Under the pieces are notes generated by a model. It was not told where the DNA came from, searched no databases, and was given only the letters and a program-made list of their open reading frames with translations. A DNA stretch of 64,000 nucleotides from a virus. The stretch spans positions 28,643-92,642 of IMG/VR virus record IMGVR_UViG_3300044846_004348, one strand, 5' to 3'. Positions 35,232-43,431 of this stretch are shown here, in pieces (positions within the stretch are counted from its first letter, which is position 1; every line of letters begins with the position of its first letter). A program made the position numbers and the translations under genes.

Positions 35232-36647
35232 TTAAGGATTAATAATCCTTGCACCGCGGCTGCCAGTTGAACTTCTAAAATTAGGAATTCTTCTGGCAGC
35301 TGGTGATTTTGCAGTAATTCTTCCACCCATAAATCCTTGTGGTGGTTTAATTAATAACGCAGTGAGAGCATGAACTAGTGCGTCTACTCTGTCTGGAGAT
35401 TTACTTGCATTTTCTGGTATCCATGAAGTCATTTGAGATTCTAAATCAACTAAGTAACCTATGTGGTGAACTCTTTGCTGTTCATAAGATAAAACTATAG
35501 GTTCTGCGCGAAGTGCTTTTCCATATTTTGAATGAACTTCTAAAACTTTAACATTTGGATCAATCGCATTAATTGCATTACGAACAAGTGCTCCACCTTG
35601 ATTTACTTCAGCTACAACAGGTGCGCCCCATCGACGAGCCATCTCAACTACTTTATTAGCCCACACTTCAGGAGAGCCGTGAATTGAAGCGTCTTCTAAA
35701 ATCCATGCATGACGTTTGTATAAATCTCTATCTGCAGTAGAAGCGCAAACAACAATTCCGCACTCATCTCTTGGATTTTCAGCAACTGATGGATCAACGC
35801 CAATAACTCTTAATGGTGCTTGAGGTGGAAGAACTCCTTGACGAGAAGATTCAATCATTTCAATAGTCCACAAAGCACCTTCAACGTCATCAAGCATTTC
35901 ACCATAAAGTTCTTGTTGGGCTAGACGAGTTCCTTCGTAAACTCCAGTAATTGCTTGTAGATATGCTTCAGATAAGTTACCAGCATTATCTAGTGTAGAA
36001 CCTTTAGAGATAATTACTCTTCCAGTTTTTTCTGCTTCTGAAATTAAATTATAAAGAACTGGTACACGTTTTGGTGTTGTAGTTGCAATAATTTGTGGAT
36101 TAGAACCAAGACGAGCAGATACACGCAAGTTATCCCAAGATGTCATACCAGCGTTGTCTGGGGTTTGACGCCATGCTGCTAATTCGTCTGCCCATGCGTA
36201 GTGACATTGAGGACCACGAAGTCCGTCTGGTTCGTCTGCAGTAAAAAGTGTTGCTGTGTTTCCATTAGGCCAAGTTAGTCTTCGTTTAGATGGTTCGTAA
36301 TGTGGTTTTTCACTAGGTGGTGATACAGAAATAATTCCGCTTTCACCTTCAACAATTACATCTCGCACGTCTGCAGCAGTACGAGCAACTAAAGCAAAAC
36401 GAAGTTGTCCTTCATTTGTGTATTTTGCTTTCTCTCTTACCCACTCGGCTGCACTTCTAGTTTTTCCAGCACCACGACCTGCAAGATATAACCAAATGCT
36501 CCAGTCTTTTGTATTTGGAGGCATCTGCTCTGGTCTGGCCCAAGAGGACCAGTCCCATTGCAGAGCGTCCATATCAACGTTTGCTAATACAGCACGACGT
36601 TCTTCTATGGGCAGTGCAGCCACAGTTTCCATAAGGCTTTTACCCAT
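35232..36647 (-). CDS. Terminase large subunit
   Basis: A 471-residue protein with ATPase and nuclease domains. Walker A is GRGAGKT at 57-63; Walker B-like YAWADE is at 150-155, including the acidic catalytic residue; coupling motif ATTTPKR follows near 188-194. The C-terminal RNase H-like nuclease begins with VIGVDPS at 281-287, supplying one metal-binding Asp (285), and PDRVDALVHAL near the end supplies another. It packages DNA into procapsids. The gene before it (36654-37118) is a helix-turn-helix protein that may be its small subunit. Confidence 0.95.
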   Translation of the reverse strand: MGKSLMETVAALPIEERRAVLANVDMDALQWDWSSWARPEQMPPNTKDWSIWLYLAGRGAGKTRSAAEWVREKAKYTNEGQLRFALVARTAADVRDVIVEGESGIISVSPPSEKPHYEPSKRRLTWPNGNTATLFTADEPDGLRGPQCHYAWADELAAWRQTPDNAGMTSWDNLRVSARLGSNPQIIATTTPKRVPVLYNLISEAEKTGRVIISKGSTLDNAGNLSEAYLQAITGVYEGTRLAQQELYGEMLDDVEGALWTIEMIESSRQGVLPPQAPLRVIGVDPSVAENPRDECGIVVCASTADRDLYKRHAWILEDASIHGSPEVWANKVVEMARRWGAPVVAEVNQGGALVRNAINAIDPNVKVLEVHSKYGKALRAEPIVLSYEQQRVHHIGYLVDLESQMTSWIPENASKSPDRVDALVHALTALLIKPPQGFMGGRITAKSPAARRIPNFRSSTGSRGARIINP

Positions 36648-36653
36648 TTGTAA

Positions 36654-37118
36654 CTACCGCTTTCTTCTCTGCAAACTTCTCTGTACTCCATAGTATAGGG
36701 GAGCGGCAGAACTTAAACCTATCTCTTTTGCAAGATTTGAAAGAGGAACTCCTCTAACGTATTCTTCTGCAAGTTGATCGTGGTACTCTTCAACACTTTT
36801 ATCTCTTGCTTTTTCTACTCTTTTAGCAGATGCTGTGATTTCTTTTTCTGTATATTTAACTCTTTTTGGCTTAACTGATTCAACTGTTATGTCTTTCATA
36901 ACGATTCTTCTTCTTAAACCAGCGTAAGCAACCTTTAGTTCGTCTGCTAGTTGAGGTAAACTTCCACCTTTTTCGTAATACTCAAGCAGTAGTGATGTGT
37001 ATTGACGACTTGCTTTATGTTGAGGTGTGTTTTGTGTTCTAGAACCATAGGCTTTTTTAGCCAGTGGAAGAATAGGTTTTATCTTATTTGCGTACTGAAC
37101 TGTCAGTTCGTCTTTCAT
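36654..37118 (-). CDS. Putative helix-turn-helix DNA-binding protein next to terminase
   Basis: A 154-residue, strongly basic protein. Two helix-turn-helix-like segments are visible: LPQLADELKVAYAGLRRRI near 55-73 and VPLSNLAKEIGLSSAAPLYY near 125-144. A Lys/Arg/Glu-rich linker separates them. It ends six bases before the terminase large subunit starts, the usual place for a small terminase subunit, which recognises the packaging site. A second small-subunit-like gene lies at 61808-62743, so which one (or both) serves that role is open. Confidence 0.68.
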   Translation of the reverse strand: MKDELTVQYANKIKPILPLAKKAYGSRTQNTPQHKASRQYTSLLLEYYEKGGSLPQLADELKVAYAGLRRRIVMKDITVESVKPKRVKYTEKEITASAKRVEKARDKSVEEYHDQLAEEYVRGVPLSNLAKEIGLSSAAPLYYGVQRSLQRRKR

Positions 37119-37203
37119 TTACTTCCTTCTTTTAAGTTCCAGCTTAAGTGTCCTATCTATTCTAGAACGCTATCATATACTTTTTAGAAGGTCAAAATGG
37201 GGG

Positions 37204-37692
37204 TTATTCGTCCTTTTCCATTCTTAGAGGTAGGGAGATAATCCATATTGTTAGGGCTAAAAGGGTTGCGTACCCTACTATGGTTTTTGCGGATCCCTCA
37301 AGTGTTACCCAAGCGATGAACATACCTAGCAATGTCCACATTTCGGCTATCAAATCTTTTACTACTGCCCATACTGCTTTGGCTGTTTTTACTACTAAAA
37401 ACAATAAAGTTTTGACTATTTTTACAACTACAGCCCACACTGCTTTGGCTGTTTTTACTACTAAATTTTTTACAAATGTGTAGATTTTATAAGGAACTAA
37501 AAGTATAGTTTTAACTATCTTTACAACTGTATTTAGAACTAGTTTATATAGTTTTACTATTAAACTTTTTACATATTTATAAATTTTGTATGGCAATGAA
37601 ACTACACTTTTAAATACATTAGTTGCAAGGGCAGGCAACTTTTTCATTTTGTTTTTAGAAGTTTTATTCTTTGTTTTTTTAGCGTGTAGCAT
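37204..37692 (-). CDS. Amphipathic-repeat membrane protein
   Basis: A 162-residue protein made almost wholly of Lys, Val, Leu, Ile, Tyr and Ala. Short repeats recur: PYKIYKYVKSL / PYKIYTFVKNL, and VVKTAKAVWAVV twice, encoded by an exact 27-base direct repeat. The pattern of Lys every three to four residues among hydrophobic ones predicts long amphipathic helices lying on a membrane. A typical transmembrane segment follows (about 137-155). A strong GGAGGAAAG ribosome-binding site precedes the ATG. It could be a lysis or membrane-remodelling factor, or a virion membrane-contact protein; no family recognised. Confidence 0.7.
   Translation of the reverse strand: MLHAKKTKNKTSKNKMKKLPALATNVFKSVVSLPYKIYKYVKSLIVKLYKLVLNTVVKIVKTILLVPYKIYTFVKNLVVKTAKAVWAVVVKIVKTLLFLVVKTAKAVWAVVKDLIAEMWTLLGMFIAWVTLEGSAKTIVGYATLLALTIWIISLPLRMEKDE
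37373..37465 (+). repeat. 27-bp direct repeat inside the amphipathic gene
   Basis: The 27-base unit that begins ACTGCTTTGGCTG occurs identically at 37373-37399 and 37439-37465, 66 bases apart. It encodes the repeated TAKAVWAVV-type helix, in frame on the minus strand. Exact identity in otherwise diverging repeats suggests recent internal duplication or slippage. Confidence 0.8.
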
Positions 37693-37741
37693 TTTCAGGG
37701 TCTTTCCTCCAGATTATAATTTTATAGTTTTTTGTAAGTTT

Positions 37742-39556
37742 CTATCTTTTAAAACTTCGTACATTACGCCTTACTTTTCTATACTTTCTAGTTTTTTTAA
37801 TTCTTTTTTTCGGTTTAGACCTTTCACTACCAGCAGGAATTTCTCCTCCGCCTCCAGAACCGCCTGAACCGCCTGAACCGCCTGAAGCTCCTGAAGAACC
37901 AGATCCTCCTGTAGAAGCAGCTGCAATAGATGCTGCAGCAGCAATCTGTGTCACAACTACTGAGGCAACAACTACCGTTTGCGCTTCTTCTCTTTCTTCA
38001 GTGTTCATATCCGCACCCACTTGACCTAATGCTTCTAGTACTTGACCTGCGTCAGAAGAAAACGCAGCGGCTAGAGCTGACAAATCTGACAGTTGTTCAA
38101 ATACGAGTGCTATACCTGCTTCTAAATTAACGCCTTCTCGGTATTCAATAATTTGATCTGGATCTAACTGCTCTAAAAACTCTAAAGTTTGCTCATCAGT
38201 TAATCCTTCAAGTAAATCTGCTACTGGCATTGTTTCGTCTACTTCATAATTTTCAATCAATAATGCTGCAATATCTTCTAACTGCTCGTCCGTAATCTCT
38301 TCTTCAGTACCTAATAATTCTTCAATTGCATTATCAATCTCTTCTTCAACTAATATAATTTCTTCTATTGGCGTTGGTTCTAGCGTAGGCTCTATGGATG
38401 GTGATTCACTTTGGATAGGTTCAGGTATTGGCGTTGGCTCTGGGTCCAGAGTTGGTTCAACGCTTTCGACTGGTTCAGGGCTAAGACTTGGCACAGGTTC
38501 TGAGGTTGGCTCTGAAGTCGGTGTAGGTGTAGGCGTAGAAGTTGGAGTTGGAGTTGGAGTTGGAGTAGGTAAAGTTGGTATAAATAATTCAACTATATTT
38601 GAATCACTAGAATATACAGACAGAGTATTATTATCTGATCTAATCTTAAATTGATAGTTTTTTCCTAATCCTCCAGTTGTTGAGAATACTTCTGGTGATA
38701 AGTACGAATTTGTTTCTTGTGAACTTATGCCCCAACCATCCGATACAAAGTTTGTTGTAGACCAACTAATTGCATAACTTTCAACTGCTGTCCCACTACT
38801 AACTGGTGCATTCCAAAGTAACTCTACATTTCCTGCAGATAATAATGTTGCGGTTAAGTTTTGTGGTGGATTTAGTGAAGGCGTAGGAGTTGGAGTAGGC
38901 GTAGGTGTAGGAGTTGGAGTAGGTGTAGGAGTTGGAGTAGGGCTTGCTACAGGAGGTTCAGTAATAGTTTGAACAGTTAATGGTTGGATAGGCCCATTTT
39001 GAATGTATCTTGCACCATACCTAGCATTTGCTGGTGCACTAGAACTTACTTCATAGGTTGGTTGCCATGTGTAATTTATTGGATTTACTTCTGCCAACAT
39101 TCTTATGTAGACAGGGTTTCCTGATGATTGACCCCATGGTAATACTTTCCAATCTACGCATATAGAAGTTGCTGTAGAGCCATATCTAACATATAAATTA
39201 TTTCCGTATCCCCATCCAGGACTCCATACTCCAGGAGTTTCTTGATTTGGAAAAGCGTGATAATCAAAGGACGCTATAGAAATAGAGGGAGTTGGTGGGT
39301 AATCCCAGAATGTATAGTCTCCTTGACCAAAAGTTATTGTTCCTTTTGGACTTACATAAATATTGTTTGTATAAACCGTTCCACCCCATTCAAGAGGTGT
39401 ATTTAGATTCATTAAAAACGCTTGATCGCCACCGTTAACTTGATGAGTATCGCAGGGCGCGGCAGTAGATCCAGAGCTTTTATTACTATCTAAAAACACT
39501 AAAAAGCCAAGTGTTAATGTAAATACAAGAAAAGCTCTAACTAAACTCTTAATCAA
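37742..39556 (-). CDS. Secreted Thr/Pro-rich surface protein with fibronectin III-like domain
   Basis: A 604-residue protein starting at TTG after a GGAG. It has a signal peptide (about 1-26, basic start then LVFTLTLGFLVFL), a beta domain with FGQGDYTFWDYPP (about 70-195), a first Pro-Thr stem (PTPTPTPT), a fibronectin type III-like domain (NPPQNLTATLLSAGNVELLW), a second Pro-Thr/Glu-rich stem, an acidic helical region (LLEGLTDEQTLEFLEQLDPD), a Gly-Ser-rich linker and a very basic tail. The layout resembles secreted cell-surface proteins of actinobacteria. In a phage it may be a superinfection blocker, a host-derived cargo gene or a surface decoration. The signal peptide argues that it acts outside the cell. 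Confidence 0.75.
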   Translation of the reverse strand: MIKSLVRAFLVFTLTLGFLVFLDSNKSSGSTAAPCDTHQVNGGDQAFLMNLNTPLEWGGTVYTNNIYVSPKGTITFGQGDYTFWDYPPTPSISIASFDYHAFPNQETPGVWSPGWGYGNNLYVRYGSTATSICVDWKVLPWGQSSGNPVYIRMLAEVNPINYTWQPTYEVSSSAPANARYGARYIQNGPIQPLTVQTITEPPVASPTPTPTPTPTPTPTPTPTPTPSLNPPQNLTATLLSAGNVELLWNAPVSSGTAVESYAISWSTTNFVSDGWGISSQETNSYLSPEVFSTTGGLGKNYQFKIRSDNNTLSVYSSDSNIVELFIPTLPTPTPTPTPTSTPTPTPTSEPTSEPVPSLSPEPVESVEPTLDPEPTPIPEPIQSESPSIEPTLEPTPIEEIILVEEEIDNAIEELLGTEEEITDEQLEDIAALLIENYEVDETMPVADLLEGLTDEQTLEFLEQLDPDQIIEYREGVNLEAGIALVFEQLSDLSALAAAFSSDAGQVLEALGQVGADMNTEEREEAQTVVVASVVVTQIAAAASIAAASTGGSGSSGASGGSGGSGGSGGGGEIPAGSERSKPKKRIKKTRKYRKVRRNVRSFKR

Positions 39557-39622
39557 ATAAAACTCCAGCGAGTGTGTCCAATACTCTCTATATCTATTTT
39601 ACATGTTAAAAGAGTTAACTAC

Positions 39623-40309
39623 TTACTCCAAAGATTTTTTATACGACAAATACACATGTCTAACTGTTGATGCATGCCATTTACTGTCTTTTTTAACTGT
39701 TGGAATATTTTCTTTGTTTAACATTTCTGCAATCCGTCCAAAAGATAAACCTTTTAATCTGTGCTCGTAAATTCTTATTCTCACATCATCTGTAAGTATT
39801 GGTTTAGGACCTAAATCAATACCCCACTTTTTATTGTTATCTCTTCTATCTTGATGGACATCTCTTTGACGAAGTGAAATCATTCCTCGTTCCATCTCTG
39901 CCATTGCAGACATAATGGTTACAACGAAGCGACCTTGATAGGTAGCAGTATCTAAACCTAAGTCGAGCATGGCTAAACGCCAGTTGTATTTATGAGATCT
40001 ATCAACAATGCTTAAAAAGTCTCTAGTTGATCTAGCCAACCTATCCAAACGAGTGACATAGAGAGCATTGGCTTTACCTTCATCTAAATCCTCTAAAGCC
40101 TGTCTTAGAACTGGTCTACCTTGAATGCTTTTACCTGAGCGACCTTCTTCCCTAAGCATTACTACTGTGTAGCCAGCGGCTTCTGCAGCAGCTTTAAGTT
40201 GCTTTTCTTGGGCATCAAGACTTACTCCGTCTTCAACTTGCATTTGAGTTGAGACTCTTGCATAGCAATATGCAACACCTGGTAAAACTGTTTTTAATAC
40301 TTCAGTCAT
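39623..40309 (-). CDS. Serine recombinase of the resolvase/invertase family
   Basis: A 228-residue protein. The catalytic domain has CYARVS with Ser20 as nucleophile and Arg18, and TRLDRLARS at 86-94 supplying further active-site arginines; the E-helix region follows (QGRFVVTIMSAMAEMERG). A DNA-binding helix-turn-helix occupies about 170-215 (LKGLSFGRIAEMLNKENI). The size is that of small resolvases or invertases, not of large serine integrases (over 450 residues). It could invert or resolve DNA, for example in the adhesin locus, or be a mobile-element remnant. Direct repeats lie just upstream. Ribosome-binding site GGAGCG. Confidence 0.9.
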   Translation of the reverse strand: MTEVLKTVLPGVAYCYARVSTQMQVEDGVSLDAQEKQLKAAAEAAGYTVVMLREEGRSGKSIQGRPVLRQALEDLDEGKANALYVTRLDRLARSTRDFLSIVDRSHKYNWRLAMLDLGLDTATYQGRFVVTIMSAMAEMERGMISLRQRDVHQDRRDNNKKWGIDLGPKPILTDDVRIRIYEHRLKGLSFGRIAEMLNKENIPTVKKDSKWHASTVRHVYLSYKKSLE

Positions 40310-40387
40310 TTGTCGCTCCTATTTGACTAAAGTATACACACTTAACCTGAAAATACATACACACTTAGACTTAAATATGTATGGAAT

Positions 40388-40409
40388 ATGTACAAGAACA
40401 TGTACAAGA
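40388..40409 (+). repeat. Direct repeat upstream of the recombinase gene
   Basis: ATGTACAAGA occurs at 40388-40397 and 40400-40409, 12 bases apart, and sits about 80 bases upstream of the recombinase start. A period close to one helical turn suits a protein binding site, perhaps for the recombinase itself or a regulator. Confidence 0.5.
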
Positions 40410-40422
40410 TTTGTAGCTAGCC

Positions 40423-40431
40423 TGTGGATAA
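40423..40431 (-). promoter_or_regulatory. DnaA-box-like sequence
   Basis: TGTGGATAA on the plus strand is the exact reverse complement of the DnaA consensus TTATCCACA. A single copy in 64 kb of AT-rich sequence can arise by chance, so this is weak evidence of DnaA control or a replication start. Confidence 0.3.
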
Positions 40432-40446
40432 CTTTTAAAAACGCTA

Positions 40447-40512
40447 TTTTTCGGCCTCTCGCTCCGTTATGAAAGGAAGCGGGAGAGTGGGGAAAAAATG
40501 TGTGTGTTTGGG
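40447..40512 (+). repeat. G-rich intergenic repeat, copy 1
   Basis: The core GGCCTCTCGCTCC lies at 40453-40465, preceded by TTTTTC and followed by a G-rich tract (GGGAGAGTGGGG) and TGTGTGTTTGGG. CTCTCGCTCC can pair imperfectly with GGAAGCGGGAGAG. It lies directly downstream of the stop of the minus-strand gene ending at 40520. One of five related copies between 40.4 and 45.2 kb. Confidence 0.8.
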
Positions 40513-40519
40513 TTTATCT

Positions 40520-40795
40520 TTATTTTCTACATTCTTTACATATGGTGCCCCACTCATTTGCTGAGTCAGCATCAACCATTTGATTTGGTGGTGAAACCAT
40601 TAAATCGTGATAGTTAGTGTCCCAAGTGGATGAATCGTTTTTGTCATCTTCTTCATAATCATCCCAAACGGCTGTGTACATATCTGCATACGGAGAAAAC
40701 TTTCTTGCCAACCAACCAGACGCATCCATAGCTCTATTTGAGATCCAGCGAACAACTGAACCTTTGTCTACTTCTACTTGCTTTACAAAATCCAC
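40520..40795 (-). CDS. Hypothetical protein
   Basis: A 91-residue acidic protein with a GTG start and AAGGAGTG ribosome-binding site. It is rich in Asp and Trp and ends with CKECRK, one CxxC motif. No family recognised. It is bounded on both sides by copies of the G-rich intergenic repeat, so it looks like a single-gene cassette. Confidence 0.6.
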   Translation of the reverse strand: MDFVKQVEVDKGSVVRWISNRAMDASGWLARKFSPYADMYTAVWDDYEEDDKNDSSTWDTNYHDLMVSPPNQMVDADSANEWGTICKECRK

Positions 40796-40821
40796 ACCAA
40801 CACTCCTTCCTTAAAACCTAA

Positions 40822-40902
40822 TTTTTCGGCCTCTCGCTCCAACATAATAATAGGGCAAAAAAGCAAGGAAGGGAAGGAAGGTTGTGTTTTGGTGTGTTTT
40901 GG
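40822..40902 (+). repeat. G-rich intergenic repeat, copy 2
   Basis: Core GGCCTCTCGCTCC at 40828-40840, preceded by ATTTTTC and followed by a purine-rich tract (GGAAGGGAAGGAAGG) and GTTGTGTTTTGG. The copy ends directly at the stop codon of the minus-strand gene that ends at 40903. Hairpin pairing is weak in this copy. Confidence 0.8.
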
Positions 40903-41289
40903 CTATAGTTTCTTTGCTTTGATCTGTCTTCCATCTAGAACAATAGGACCTTTACTGTCATGCCAAATCCAAAAACCGATTGGCATAGATGGATCAGAAT
41001 TAAACGTGTGTGACCAATGTAGATGATAGTTTTTTCCATCCCAGCCGCCGATGTTCTTATCATCGTGACCAGTTTCATCTAGTTTGTCAGTACCTGGGTA
41101 GCGACCAAATCTTCCTCTAAGAACTTTTCCACCAACGCCAAATTCTATTCTTAGAACAGTTGTCCATTGCCATACACCAGCGCTGTCTACCTTGTACGAG
41201 ATACCTTTAGGGTACTCAACCCAAGTCCAAACTTTAGGTGGAACTGATTGCTTAGACTTACCACTTTCTACTTTCCATAAATTTGACAC
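40903..41289 (-). CDS. Hypothetical protein
   Basis: A 128-residue protein with GTG start and GGAGTAAT ribosome-binding site. It is rich in Trp, Gly and Lys (for example HLHWSHTFN, FGRYPGTDK) and looks like a beta-rich globular domain. No cysteine motif, signal peptide or membrane segment. Flanked by repeat copy 2 on its 3' side and an inverted repeat on its 5' side. Not recognised. Confidence 0.6.
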   Translation of the reverse strand: MSNLWKVESGKSKQSVPPKVWTWVEYPKGISYKVDSAGVWQWTTVLRIEFGVGGKVLRGRFGRYPGTDKLDETGHDDKNIGGWDGKNYHLHWSHTFNSDPSMPIGFWIWHDSKGPIVLDGRQIKAKKL

Positions 41290-41318
41290 TGTTATTACTC
41301 CTTAAAACCCTGCACTAG

Positions 41319-41342
41319 TTGTGTAAAACAATTATTACACAA
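41319..41342. repeat. Perfect 8-bp inverted repeat
   Basis: TTGTGTAA (41319-41326) and TTACACAA (41335-41342) are separated by 8 bases, upstream of the minus-strand gene starting at 41289. No T-run follows on the minus strand, so an operator is a better guess than a terminator. Confidence 0.45.
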
Positions 41343-41357
41343 ACAAAGCAACCTCAT

Positions 41358-41507
41358 TTACTTCAATGAATTTTGGTATCCTCCACAGATAAGGCACATG
41401 CCGTAATCTGAAAACTTATGCCCGCTTGGAAGGCAGCCGTTTGGTAGCGCGTCTTCTCCAGCACTAAACCACTCTTTAATCTTTTTTACTATATCTTTAC
41501 TTTTCAT
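41358..41507 (-). CDS. Small cysteine-motif protein
   Basis: A 49-residue protein from the ATG at 41507. It has CLPSGHKFSDYGMCLICGG, a C-H-C-C arrangement suited to one zinc ion. I prefer this start to one 147 bases upstream because the longer reading overlaps most of the neighbouring 126-residue gene, while this one overlaps it by only 11 bases. No family recognised. Confidence 0.6.
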   Translation of the reverse strand: MKSKDIVKKIKEWFSAGEDALPNGCLPSGHKFSDYGMCLICGGYQNSLK

Positions 41508-41877
41508 AGTTACGTAAAATCTCGTTATTTTCTTCAACTGTGTGGTCAAGGTATTCTTTGTAAGTACCAAACTTTTTGTCGTTTTCTTCTCTACCCTCAC
41601 GGATAATCTCTGCAATATCTTCTGGAGCCAAGTTAGGTCTATGCATTTCGCCAAAACTACTAGTTCTCTTGTTGTACCTATCCATCATGGATTTAATGGC
41701 TTTTTGGTCGTACTTCTCTGATTCTTCTAAAAAGAAATTAACCACTTCTTCAGTGTTTAAATAATCTATATCTATTCTCTGTCCAAAGCGTTTAACAAAA
41801 CTCTTGTGTAAACTCTTTGCCTTCGGGGTTTCTAACATGATTCTCCTTGCCTCTGCAGGTTTATACAGGTTTCGCAA
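41497..41877 (-). CDS. Hypothetical helical protein
   Basis: A 126-residue, highly charged protein predicted to be almost all helix (Glu-, Lys- and Arg-rich). No cysteine or membrane segment. It overlaps the upstream gene by 46 bases in another frame, and the downstream gene by 11. No family recognised. The end of the gene upstream is Cys-rich and this one is not, so the two are separate proteins. Confidence 0.55.
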   Translation of the reverse strand: MRNLYKPAEARRIMLETPKAKSLHKSFVKRFGQRIDIDYLNTEEVVNFFLEESEKYDQKAIKSMMDRYNKRTSSFGEMHRPNLAPEDIAEIIREGREENDKKFGTYKEYLDHTVEENNEILRNYEK

Positions 41878-42329
41878 AGACTACCGTGAATAAGAACAGA
41901 ACCGATATTAGCAAAATACTCATGAAAGATACTTATCCCCCTCTTCTTACATGAATCACACTCGTCTGAGTTGTATTCGGCAGAGGCTTTTTCTAAAGCT
42001 TGTACACAATCAGAGCAACCAAGAAAATCAGACTGCCCTACAAAAACACACCAAACTGTAGGATTATCAAAATCTACATGTGGGCAAAACTCTAACTTAT
42101 CGAACTCTTGTCTATCAATCATCCACCTTAACTTTTTAAGCACAGGTGTACTCATATAAGTATTTACATCAAAACTTTTAACTCTTACTTCTGCTGGCTG
42201 ATGAGGAATATTTACAGATGCTTTATGGAAAATATCTCTTGCTTGTTCCGTGGCTGCTTCAAGTTGCTCTTCCATTCGAGACATGCGAAGACGCTCTATG
42301 GCTTCATCTTCTTCATTATCCATGAGCAA
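41832..42329 (-). CDS. Cysteine-rich hypothetical protein
   Basis: A 165-residue protein. The N-terminal half is acidic and helical. The C-terminal half has several cysteine pairs (CSDC, CDSCKKRG, CETCIN) that look like two zinc-binding units. It overlaps the next gene by 46 bases. Its start lies about 30 bases from repeat copy 3. No family recognised. Confidence 0.6.
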   Translation of the reverse strand: MLMDNEEDEAIERLRMSRMEEQLEAATEQARDIFHKASVNIPHQPAEVRVKSFDVNTYMSTPVLKKLRWMIDRQEFDKLEFCPHVDFDNPTVWCVFVGQSDFLGCSDCVQALEKASAEYNSDECDSCKKRGISIFHEYFANIGSVLIHGSLCETCINLQRQGESC

Positions 42330-42356
42330 CCTTTTTCTATATAATAAAAAACTTTA

Positions 42357-42430
42357 CTTTTTTGGCCTCTGGCTCCGATTAAAGAGTAGGGGGAATACGG
42401 ACGGGGGAGGGTTGTGTGTTTTGGGGGTAG
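42357..42430 (+). repeat. G-rich intergenic repeat, copy 3
   Basis: Core GGCCTCTGGCTCC at 42364-42376, preceded by TTTTTT and followed by GGGGG, GGGGG, GGG and GGGGG runs and TTGTGTGTTTTGG. These four G-runs make the plus strand able to form a G-quadruplex. Unlike the other copies, its G-rich half overlaps the last codons of the gene ending at 42379. Confidence 0.8.
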
Positions 42431-42651
42431 TTTTCTGTGTCGTCTTTCCAAAGTTCATCGTAAATGTTTTCTGGGAGTCTGTCCCCTCTACTCTCATGAA
42501 CTTTTAAATGATCCACCATCTCTTGAGTTGAGTTAGCGTTAAAAGATACAGAGTCCATCTCTCCTAAACCACAAGCCATACACACAAGTCGATTTGTTCC
42601 AGCATGCATAAAAACGTAAGCATCAGACTCAATGAATCTTGAGTAAGCCAT
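42379..42651 (-). CDS. Hypothetical protein with a zinc-finger-like motif
   Basis: A 90-residue protein. A CMACG motif near residue 24 and HLKVHES near 48-54 give the C-x2-C...H-x3-H spacing of a classical zinc-finger-like unit. The last 15 codons (SPVRIPPTL at the end) run through the G-rich intergenic repeat, so the C-terminus may be recent. No family recognised. Confidence 0.6.
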   Translation of the reverse strand: MAYSRFIESDAYVFMHAGTNRLVCMACGLGEMDSVSFNANSTQEMVDHLKVHESRGDRLPENIYDELWKDDTENYPQNTQPSPVRIPPTL

Positions 42652-42741
42652 TTGTCTCCCTAGTTTAAAGTGTTACCTACCGTGAGAATATTTATTTTAA
42701 ATTTATTTATCCACGGCAGGTAACTATTACTATCATACAAC

Positions 42742-43227
42742 TTACTCTGGAAATGTTAAAAAACTATCGTCTAATGGCGAGTTGGGGTTCCAAGACTTAA
42801 ACTGCCTTAAAGAAGATTTAACGGTTTTTGGGCCGCCTCCGTACTTAACCTGTGCAACTACTGGGTAATCAGGGTTAATCGCCCAGCAGGTGGCTCCTTG
42901 CCACTTCTTAGGACTGTTTTTACCTAGGACCCAGGTGTTAGTGCCAGTAGTGTTTAGCTTTCCAGATGGTAGAACTCTGGCTATGCGAACTTTAACCCAC
43001 TTTGGCTTACTTTTGCCAAAAGTTAAATGAACTTGAGTACAGTAAAGACTTCTAGTACCAAATGGTTTCATTTGGCTTTTTCCATCAAACTTTAATGTTG
43101 TCCACTTATTTCGAGGAATTTCTTGAGCAGTTGTAGATTTCCAAACATTAGTGTTTTTTGCAACCACTGGGTTTGTAGAAGAAAATAAGAATAATAATAT
43201 AAACGCAATAAAAACCTTTTTTAACAT
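42742..43227 (-). CDS. Secreted hypothetical protein
   Basis: A 161-residue protein with a clear signal peptide (MLKKVFIAFILLFLFSS, cleavage near residue 23 after VVAK or before it). The mature part is beta-rich with two cysteines (about residues 63 and 113) that could form a disulfide. Trp, Lys and Gly-rich strands suggest a jelly-roll-like extracellular domain. No family recognised. As an exported early-type cargo it may alter the host surface. Confidence 0.65.
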   Translation of the reverse strand: MLKKVFIAFILLFLFSSTNPVVAKNTNVWKSTTAQEIPRNKWTTLKFDGKSQMKPFGTRSLYCTQVHLTFGKSKPKWVKVRIARVLPSGKLNTTGTNTWVLGKNSPKKWQGATCWAINPDYPVVAQVKYGGGPKTVKSSLRQFKSWNPNSPLDDSFLTFPE

Positions 43228-43431
43228 AAAACAAGTGTAAGTGTTAACATTTTTAGAACAATTTAATAATTTGATTACTTTTATTAATAATTTGTGGATT
43301 AAATAAAGTAATTCCTTGAATATAAACAGAATTAGTTGTGGAACTTTGATTTGTGGAAAACTTAAAAAACTAACTAAAATCTAAATAAAATTGTAGATTT
43401 TGACATTAGATAAGTTATAATTAAAGCAACT

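Noticed and set aside
39623-40309. Interpretation of the recombinase as the phage integrase
   Set aside because: At 228 residues it is the size of small resolvases and lacks the large C-terminal region of serine integrases; no attP-like core was found beside it.
41358-41654. 98-residue start of the small Cys-motif gene
   Set aside because: The upstream half overlaps the 126-residue gene in another frame; a downstream ATG gives a normal 11-base overlap and keeps the Cys motif.
43401-43422. TTGACA and TATAAT upstream of the NlpC/P60 gene as a promoter pair
   Set aside because: They are only 10 bases apart, too close for a sigma-70 promoter.
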